Positions 59,488 to 64,000 of a stretch of DNA of 64,000 nt are shown here, in pieces (positions within the stretch are counted from its first letter, which is position 1; each line of letters begins with the position of its first letter). The notes beneath the pieces are model-generated. The model saw nothing but the letters and a program-made list of their open reading frames with translations, searched no databases and had not been told where the DNA came from. The DNA comes from Opitutia bacterium (GTDB taxonomy: Bacteria > Verrucomicrobiota > Verrucomicrobiia > Opitutales > Opitutaceae): contig JACPIT010000004.1 in assembly GCA_016187945.1 (NCBI GenBank), positions 1 through 64,000 of the forward strand. The letters are read 5' to 3'. A program made the position numbers and the translations under genes.

Positions 59488-60237
59488 GTGGCTGCCAAAA
59501 AACAACGCCTCGACGAACTGCTCGTGACGCGCGGACTCTGCGCGTCGCGCTCGCAGGCGAAGGCGCTGATCATGTCCGGCCGCGTGCGTCGCGGCACGGA
59601 GCGGCTCGACAAGCCCGGCAAGGAGTTCCCCGCGGATTGCGAGATCGCGATCGACCAGCCGCCGCGTTTCGTCAGCCGCGGCGGCGAGAAGCTCGCGGCT
59701 TACCTCGGGAAATTCCCCGTCGATCTCCGCGACGCGCACGTGCTCGACGTCGGCGCGTCGACCGGCGGCTTCACCGATTGCGCGCTGCAGGCCGGCGCGG
59801 CGTCGGCGACCTGCGTCGATGTCGGCACGGGGCAGTTGCACGACAAGATTCGCCGCGATCCGCGCGTGACTTCGCTCGAAAAAACCAACGCGCGCCACCT
59901 CGCGCCCGGTGCCCTGCCGCGCGAGCGCTACGATGCGGTCGTGATGGACCTGTCGTTCATCTCGCTGAAGAGCGTGCTGCCCGCCGTGTGGCCGTTTCTG
60001 CGCGCGGGCGGCACGCTCGTCGCGCTCGTGAAGCCGCAGTTCGAGGCGGGCAAGGCCGAAGTCGATCGCGGCCAGGGCGTGATCCGCGACGACGCCGTGC
60101 GCGCGCGCGTGCTCGCGGACGTGCGCGAGTTCGCGTTACGGGAGCTGGCCGGCGCGAGTGTGCAGGGCGAGATGGAGTGCCCGATCCACGGCGCGGACGG
60201 GAATCGGGAGTTTTTGCTGGGACTGAGAAAAGGTTGA
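59488..60237 (+). CDS. tlyA: TlyA-family rRNA methyltransferase / hemolysin-like protein
   Basis: About 249 aa from GTG 59488; longer frames from ATG 59380 or further back are repeat-derived. An S4 RNA-binding domain ([20 protein letters not shown]) is followed by an FtsJ-like methyltransferase: [20 protein letters not shown] (SAM motif I), [40 protein letters not shown]. TlyA methylates 16S and 23S rRNA 2'-OH in actinobacteria; the start and exact target here are uncertain. It precedes nadK by 154 bp. Confidence 0.88.
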   Translation: MAAKKQRLDELLVTRGLCASRSQAKALIMSGRVRRGTERLDKPGKEFPADCEIAIDQPPRFVSRGGEKLAAYLGKFPVDLRDAHVLDVGASTGGFTDCALQAGAASATCVDVGTGQLHDKIRRDPRVTSLEKTNARHLAPGALPRERYDAVVMDLSFISLKSVLPAVWPFLRAGGTLVALVKPQFEAGKAEVDRGQGVIRDDAVRARVLADVREFALRELAGASVQGEMECPIHGADGNREFLLGLRKG

Positions 60238-60315
60238 ATCGCTGCGGCAGCGCCAGCTTCCAGCCGGCCCAGGCTGATCAAGCGCGCGGTTATCACTGGC
60301 GAATGAGCTTTCATC

Positions 60316-60338
60316 TGGACCGGCTGAAGCCGGTCCTA
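60316..60338 (+). repeat. GGACCGGCTGAAGCCGGTCC hairpin with CTAC end
   Basis: An 8-bp stem with loop TGAA, ending CTAC. A related degenerate left partner may lie at about 60245-60275 (CAGCTTCCAGCCGGCCCAGG). Situated in the tlyA-nadK spacer. Confidence 0.65.
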
Positions 60339-60391
60339 CCCAGAGATTGCTGTTTCCAAGCGCCGGCCGCTCGCACTAGCTTCGGCGCCGC

Positions 60392-61231
60392 ATGACGCCT
60401 CTCCGCCGCATCGCCTTCGTCGTGAATCCGGATCGCCCCGGCGCCGCCGAGCTGGGCGCGGAGCTCGAAGCGATCGCCGGAAAAGCCGCGGTGAGGCGCA
60501 CCGAACTCAACCAAGGCCGGAAGCTCCCGCGCGGCTACTTCAAGGGCTGCGACGCCGTGTGCGTGATCGGCGGCGACGGCACACTGCTCGGCGTCGTGCG
60601 CGCGGCGATGCGTGAGGGCATCCCGATCATCGGCGTCAACCGCGGCAGCCTCGGTTTCCTCACGACTTACTCGGCCGAGGAGGCGCGCGCGCATTTTCCG
60701 GCGATCCTGAAAGGCGACTACCGCATCGCGCGCCGCACGCTCGTCGATTGCCGCGCCGGTCCCGGACACCACGACACCGCGCTGAACGACGTGCTGATCA
60801 AAAACGAGGTCAACTCGCGTCTCGTGCGGCTCGAGGTCTTTGCCGACGACGAGCTCGTCACCGATTACCTCTGCGACGGCATCATCTTCTCCACGCCGAC
60901 CGGCTCGACCGCCTACAACCTCGCCGCCGGCGGTCCGATCATGCACCCGGCCGCGCAGACGATCGCGATGACGCCGATCTGCCCGCACACACTAAGCAAT
61001 CGCACGATCATTTTCCGCGATCGCGTGAAGCTGCGGATCGTCAACCGCACCGAAGGCGCGCGCCTGCTCGTCGCGATGGACGGGCAGCGCAATTCTCTCG
61101 TGACCGGCGGCTCGATCGACATCTCGCTCGCCTCGCGCCGCATCTCGCTCGTGCAACCGCGCAGCTATTCGCACTTCTCGGTGATGCGCTCGAAGCTGAA
61201 GTGGAGCGGCGGGCTGGCGGACAAGAAGTGA
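60392..61231 (+). CDS. nadK: NAD kinase
   Basis: 279 aa. It phosphorylates NAD to NADP. The GGDGTLLGVVRAAMREGIPI motif (about 67-86) and IIGVNRGSLGFLTTYSAEEA follow, and the catalytic-site motif FSTPTGSTAYNLAAGGPIMH is intact. The NE/D motif is visible as ALNDVLIKNEVNSRLVR. The length fits. Upstream of a palindrome-rich gap (61232-61610). Confidence 0.94.
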   Translation: MTPLRRIAFVVNPDRPGAAELGAELEAIAGKAAVRRTELNQGRKLPRGYFKGCDAVCVIGGDGTLLGVVRAAMREGIPIIGVNRGSLGFLTTYSAEEARAHFPAILKGDYRIARRTLVDCRAGPGHHDTALNDVLIKNEVNSRLVRLEVFADDELVTDYLCDGIIFSTPTGSTAYNLAAGGPIMHPAAQTIAMTPICPHTLSNRTIIFRDRVKLRIVNRTEGARLLVAMDGQRNSLVTGGSIDISLASRRISLVQPRSYSHFSVMRSKLKWSGGLADKK

Positions 61232-61240
61232 GGCGGCGGA

Positions 61241-61297
61241 GTAGCGCAGGCGTTCGGCCTGCGTGAACGTTCGATGCAGAATCGAAGCCGGCGCTAC
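61241..61297 (+). repeat. Palindromic element, GTAGCGCAGGCG type
   Basis: GTAGCGCAGGCGTTCGGCCT and AATCGAAGCCGGCGCTAC, bounded by GTAG and CTAC with degenerate arms. It directly follows nadK. Confidence 0.6.
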
Positions 61298-61310
61298 TTC
61301 GGGCAAGGAG

Positions 61311-61329
61311 CGGCGATATTATATCGCCG
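61311..61329. repeat. Odd-length palindrome CGGCGATATTATATCGCCG
   Basis: Nine-bp arms around one T, perfect. It shares the odd-length, single-W-centre architecture of the orf120 and 42.5-kb palindromes, with different arms. Confidence 0.8.
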
Positions 61330-61423
61330 TTCCGCAGAGGAAGTGGAGCGGCGAGCGGGCGGAGAAAAAGCGCGCGGCAAACGGCGCAGCGTCCACCAGT
61401 GCAATTGAGCGCGCGCCTTGGTT

Positions 61424-61495
61424 GTAGGAGCGGCTTTACGCCGCGATCGCGCGCGCGATGCTACGTTCGTATCGCGGCATAAAGCCGCTCCTGCA
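61424..61495 (+). repeat. Unit A palindrome, lone copy 7
   Basis: TGTAGGAGCGGCTTTACGCC and GGCATAAAGCCGCTCCTGCA with a single mismatch in the foot (CTGCA for CTACA). No unit B is next to it. With 61241-61329 it accounts for most of the gap between nadK and the EF-hand gene. Confidence 0.85.
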
Positions 61496-61551
61496 GTCGC
61501 CAAGCGTTTGACGACGACTGCCACGAACCGATCGCGGTGGCGGTGGACACG

Positions 61552-61578
61552 AAAAAGCCCCGGCGTCTCGGCCGGGGC
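61552..61578 (-). terminator. Intrinsic terminator of the EF-hand gene
   Basis: On the minus strand GCCCCGGC, loop CGAGAC, GCCGGGGC, then TTTTT. It lies 33 bases beyond the stop of the EF-hand gene. Confidence 0.85.
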
Positions 61579-61610
61579 GGGAATTCGGAAAGCGGAGGCG
61601 ATCGCGCGAC

Positions 61611-62009
61611 TCAGTGCTGTTTCTCGGCGCTCTTCGCGGCTTCCGCCTTCTTCGCCTCCTTGGCGGCCTGCTTCTCGGCTTTCGCTTTTTCCTTCTCCGC
61701 TTTCGCCTTCTCTTTGTCGGCGTCCTCGACGGCTTTCTCGTCCTTGTCGACCTTCCCGTCGTGGTTCGCGTCGTATTTCGCGAGGCGCGCCTGCTTCGCG
61801 GCTTCCTTGTCGGCGTTCATCTTCACCGTCTCGGCGTCGTCCAGTTTGCCGTCCTTGTTGGCGTCGTATTTTTCGAGCGCGGCTTTGCTTGGGCCTTTTT
61901 CTTTCGTGTGCTCCTTCTCGGGCTTGGGGTCGTCGGCGAAGGAAACGGTGCAGACAAACGCCAGCGTGGCGCACGCGGCGGCGAGGTAGCGGGGCAATTT
62001 CGAGTTCAT
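61611..62009 (-). CDS. Exported EF-hand protein with charged tail
   Basis: 132 aa from ATG 62009 with a signal peptide (YLAAACATLAFVCTVSFA). Two EF-hand loops are seen: DANKDGKLDDAE (about 49-60) and DANHDGKVDKDE (about 79-90), each with the DxNxDGxxxxxE pattern for calcium. The C-terminal tail (about 94-132) is a Lys/Ala/Glu helix with repeated KAEKEKAKAEK words. It is exported, presumably to the periplasm, and may bind calcium. The partner and role are unknown. The longer overlapping frame of the opposite reading is a shadow of the peptidase gene. Confidence 0.85.
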   Translation of the reverse strand: MNSKLPRYLAAACATLAFVCTVSFADDPKPEKEHTKEKGPSKAALEKYDANKDGKLDDAETVKMNADKEAAKQARLAKYDANHDGKVDKDEKAVEDADKEKAKAEKEKAKAEKQAAKEAKKAEAAKSAEKQH

Positions 62010-62077
62010 AGGCGGGGGCAGGTTGCCGGCGACGCGCCACGCTCGCAAGCGGCGAGGCATCGGATTTTCAGGCGCTT

Positions 62078-64000
62078 TCAGGGCTTGACCACAAGCTGCG
62101 CCCGCTGGGCGGTGGTGAAATATTTCCGCGCGAACGTCTGCAGATCGCCGAGCGCCACGCCGTCGATGTGCGCGTCGTAGTTGCGCCAGTCGTTGACCGG
62201 CAGTCCGTAGACCGCGTTGAGCGCGGCTTGCATCGCGCGGGCGGAATTCGTCTGCATGCCCATGCGTTTGCCGGCCTTCAGGCGCGTCTGGCAGCGGCGC
62301 AGTTCCTCCGCGGTGACGCCGCCGCCCTGCACGCGCGCGATCTCGAGCGCGAACTCCTCGAGCACTTCGCCGTAGCGCGCCGGGCTGGTGCCGGCGTAGA
62401 AATAGAACATGCCGTCGCGCAGGCCGGTGACGCGGCTCGAGCGGACGAAATACGCGAGGCTCTTCTGCTCGCGCACGCGCTCGAAGAGATTCGACGACAT
62501 GCCGCTGAACAATTCCTCGGCGACCTCGGCGACGTAGTAATCCGGCGCGAGCAAGCCCGGCCCCGGGAACGCCTGGAACACGATCGCCTGCTGGCGCGGC
62601 TGCGGTTCGACAAATTCGCCGACGCCGGGGGCGAAAGCCGGGGTCGGATACTTCGCGGCGCCCTTCGGCAATTTCGCGAGGAACGCCTTCAGCTTCGGCG
62701 CGAGCCGCTTCGGATCGAAGTCGCCCGCGACGGCGAGCACGGCGTTCGAGGCGACGGCGAGTTTCGCGTGCAGCGTCTTCAGATCGGCGGGCGTAACGGC
62801 GGTCAGGCCGGCTTCGTTGCCGCCGGCTTCGACGGCGAACGGATGCGCGCCGAAGAATTTCTCGCGGAGTTTCTTCCGGCCGACGGTGACCGGATCGTCC
62901 ATCGCCTCGCGGAGGCTGGCGAGCGCGCCCTCGCGCTCGATCTCGAGGCGGTCCGATTTGAACGCCGGCGCGAGCACGGCGTCGGCGATCAACTCGAGCG
63001 CGCGCGCGGCGTCGCCGGGGAGCACCTCGGCGTAGAGGCCGAAGCTGTTGTTGCCGGAGAAATCGTTGAACGTGCCGCCGACTTCCTCGATGGCCTGCGC
63101 GACTTGTTCGGCGGTGCGTTTCTTCGTGTCCTTCGCGAGCAGCGTGGACATGAGCGCGCAGACGCCGCGGCGGTCGGCGGGCTCGAAGAGCGGGCCGCCG
63201 GCGAAGGCGAGGCGCAGGTGGAGATTCGGGAGGCAGCGGTTCGGCTGGAGGAGGAGGCGCGCGCCGTTGGGGAGTTTGATTTCCTCGAAGTCGAGCGAGG
63301 CGGAGGCGCTCGCGGCGGCGGTTTCCGTTTTCGCGGCGGCGGCTTTCGGGTTGGAGGAAACGACCGTGAGTTTCTCCGGGACGAGGTATTTTTTCGCCGC
63401 GCGCTGGAGATCGGCGGGCTTGAGCGCGGCGAGGCGCTCGAAGTAGCGGCGCGTGTAGTTGACGTCGCCGACGACGACTTCGGCGGAGCCGAGGCGCGAG
63501 GCCTGGCCGGACATCGTCTTGCGCATGTTCACCTCGGAGGTGACGGCTTGGCGGACGGCTTTGGCGAGCGCGCGCGGGCTGACGCCTTTCGTGACGAGGC
63601 GGGCGATCTCGCGGAGCACGGCGGTCTCGGCGGCGGCGCGCTTGTCGGAATCGGCGAGGAAGGAGACGTAGAACAGGCCGCTCGTGCCGGGGCTCCACGT
63701 CATCGCGTCGATGGTGTGCACGAGGCGGCTTTTTTCGCGGATGCTTTGCCAGAGGAGCGAGCTGTCGCCGTGGCCGAGGACCATCGCGAGCATGTCGAGC
63801 GCGGGCATGTCCTCGTGCGCGAGGCCGGGGATTTGCCAGCCGAGGCCGGCGCGGGAGACTTGGACGTCTTCGAAGAGGTGCTGGTCGCGGCGGGAGAGTT
63901 GCGGCGTCTCGTCGGGCACGAGCACGGGCGCGAGGCGGCGGCGCGCGACGGCGCCGAAATGCTGCCCGATCGCGGCACGGGTCGCGGCGGGCTCGAAGTC
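62078..64000 (-). CDS. M16-family zinc peptidase, two-domain, 5' end outside window
   Basis: 641 residues are visible; the frame is open at the window edge. The first half ends with the C-terminal part of an M16 domain (LGHGDSSLLWQSIREKSRLV, LADSDKRAAAETAVLREIAR). The second half restarts with IKLPNGARLLLQPNRCLPNL and GPLFEPADRRGVCALMSTLL, where the zinc motif HxxEH is absent, as in the inactive second domain of two-domain pitrilysin/PqqL types. RSSRVTGLRDGMFYFYAGTS is the usual binding element. The active HxxEH, if present, must lie upstream of the window. Its function is probably degradation of peptides or processing. Confidence 0.88.
   Translation of the reverse strand, partial: DFEPAATRAAIGQHFGAVARRRLAPVLVPDETPQLSRRDQHLFEDVQVSRAGLGWQIPGLAHEDMPALDMLAMVLGHGDSSLLWQSIREKSRLVHTIDAMTWSPGTSGLFYVSFLADSDKRAAAETAVLREIARLVTKGVSPRALAKAVRQAVTSEVNMRKTMSGQASRLGSAEVVVGDVNYTRRYFERLAALKPADLQRAAKKYLVPEKLTVVSSNPKAAAAKTETAAASASASLDFEEIKLPNGARLLLQPNRCLPNLHLRLAFAGGPLFEPADRRGVCALMSTLLAKDTKKRTAEQVAQAIEEVGGTFNDFSGNNSFGLYAEVLPGDAARALELIADAVLAPAFKSDRLEIEREGALASLREAMDDPVTVGRKKLREKFFGAHPFAVEAGGNEAGLTAVTPADLKTLHAKLAVASNAVLAVAGDFDPKRLAPKLKAFLAKLPKGAAKYPTPAFAPGVGEFVEPQPRQQAIVFQAFPGPGLLAPDYYVAEVAEELFSGMSSNLFERVREQKSLAYFVRSSRVTGLRDGMFYFYAGTSPARYGEVLEEFALEIARVQGGGVTAEELRRCQTRLKAGKRMGMQTNSARAMQAALNAVYGLPVNDWRNYDAHIDGVALGDLQTFARKYFTTAQRAQLVVKP

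Noticed and set aside
61611-63698. 695-aa frame covering the EF-hand gene and part of the M16 peptidase
   Set aside because: The EF-hand part is real from 62009; the upstream part is the out-of-frame reading of the peptidase and is Arg/Pro-rich.

Overview
The window is GC-rich bacterial DNA. It most resembles a motile, Gram-negative member of the Verrucomicrobiota, probably Opitutaceae; this is an inference from the gene families, a TonB-dependent receptor whose mature start carries VKLDKFVVTG, and the style of the intergenic repeats. No rRNA, tRNA or CRISPR array was recognised. Gene density is high. Most longer gaps are filled with dispersed palindromic repeats rather than unique sequence.

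Layout. 1-1.6 kb is a small graveyard of mobile DNA: an IS3-type transposase tail, a tyrosine recombinase with an in-frame insert, and a frameshifted IS5-type transposase tail. 2-3.9 kb is accB-accC. 3.9-8.4 kb holds a multi-pass membrane protein, a CpeT/CpcT-like secreted protein, a PurN-PrmA fusion ORF, a small conserved protein and the adenylyltransferase half of HldE. 8.5-32.3 kb is one long minus-strand flagellar cluster. In transcription order it reads flgB-flgC-fliE-fliF-(orf)-fliG-(orf)-fliH-orf120-fliI-fliJ-motE-like-fliK-flgD-flgE-fliL-fliM-fliN-fliO-fliP-fliQ-fliR-flhB-flhA-flhF-orf83-fliA-motA-motB-orf74. Divergent from it, 32.5-35.8 kb carries cheR, cheB and a response regulator with an HD-GYP-like output domain. 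36.3-36.8 kb is a lower-GC orphan gene. 37.0-42.0 kb is a tripartite-type ABC exporter (ATPase, FtsX-like permease, HlyD-like adaptor). 42.7-47.6 kb has small proteins, proC, hldD, a LolA-like periplasmic protein and a Nudix hydrolase. 47.8-50.8 kb is a TonB-dependent receptor. 51.0-54.5 kb has a membrane protein, a LytTR regulator with its LytS-type kinase, and a hypothetical gene. 54.8-61.2 kb has a DUF192 lipoprotein, an M24 peptidase, the HldE kinase half, GmhB, MutM, TlyA and NadK. The right end has an EF-hand protein and a two-domain M16 peptidase that runs off the window.

How the genes work together. The flagellar block encodes the MS/C ring, rod base, hook, export gate and ATPase, stator and sigma-28, with overlapping stop/start codons at many joints. 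Flagellin, filament cap, rod FlgF/FlgG, hook-filament junction and FlhG are not in the window. FliM keeps the N-terminal CheY-docking type motif, and CheR/CheB start next door, so chemotaxis probably feeds this motor. Four steps of the ADP-heptose pathway for LPS core (HldE kinase half, GmhB, HldE adenylyltransferase half, HldD) are present but scattered over 50 kb.

Most unusual signals: (1) orf120, wedged between fliH and fliI by ATGA overlaps on both sides, is built around five near-perfect odd-length palindromes that encode CNLIGY/CHLIGD-type peptide repeats; (2) a family of GTAG...CTAC-bounded intergenic palindromes, including a composite B-A element in six copies; (3) FlhF has lost the lysines of its P-loop and G4 motif, has no FlhG neighbour, and is followed by a small membrane protein; (4) the PurN-PrmA fusion.
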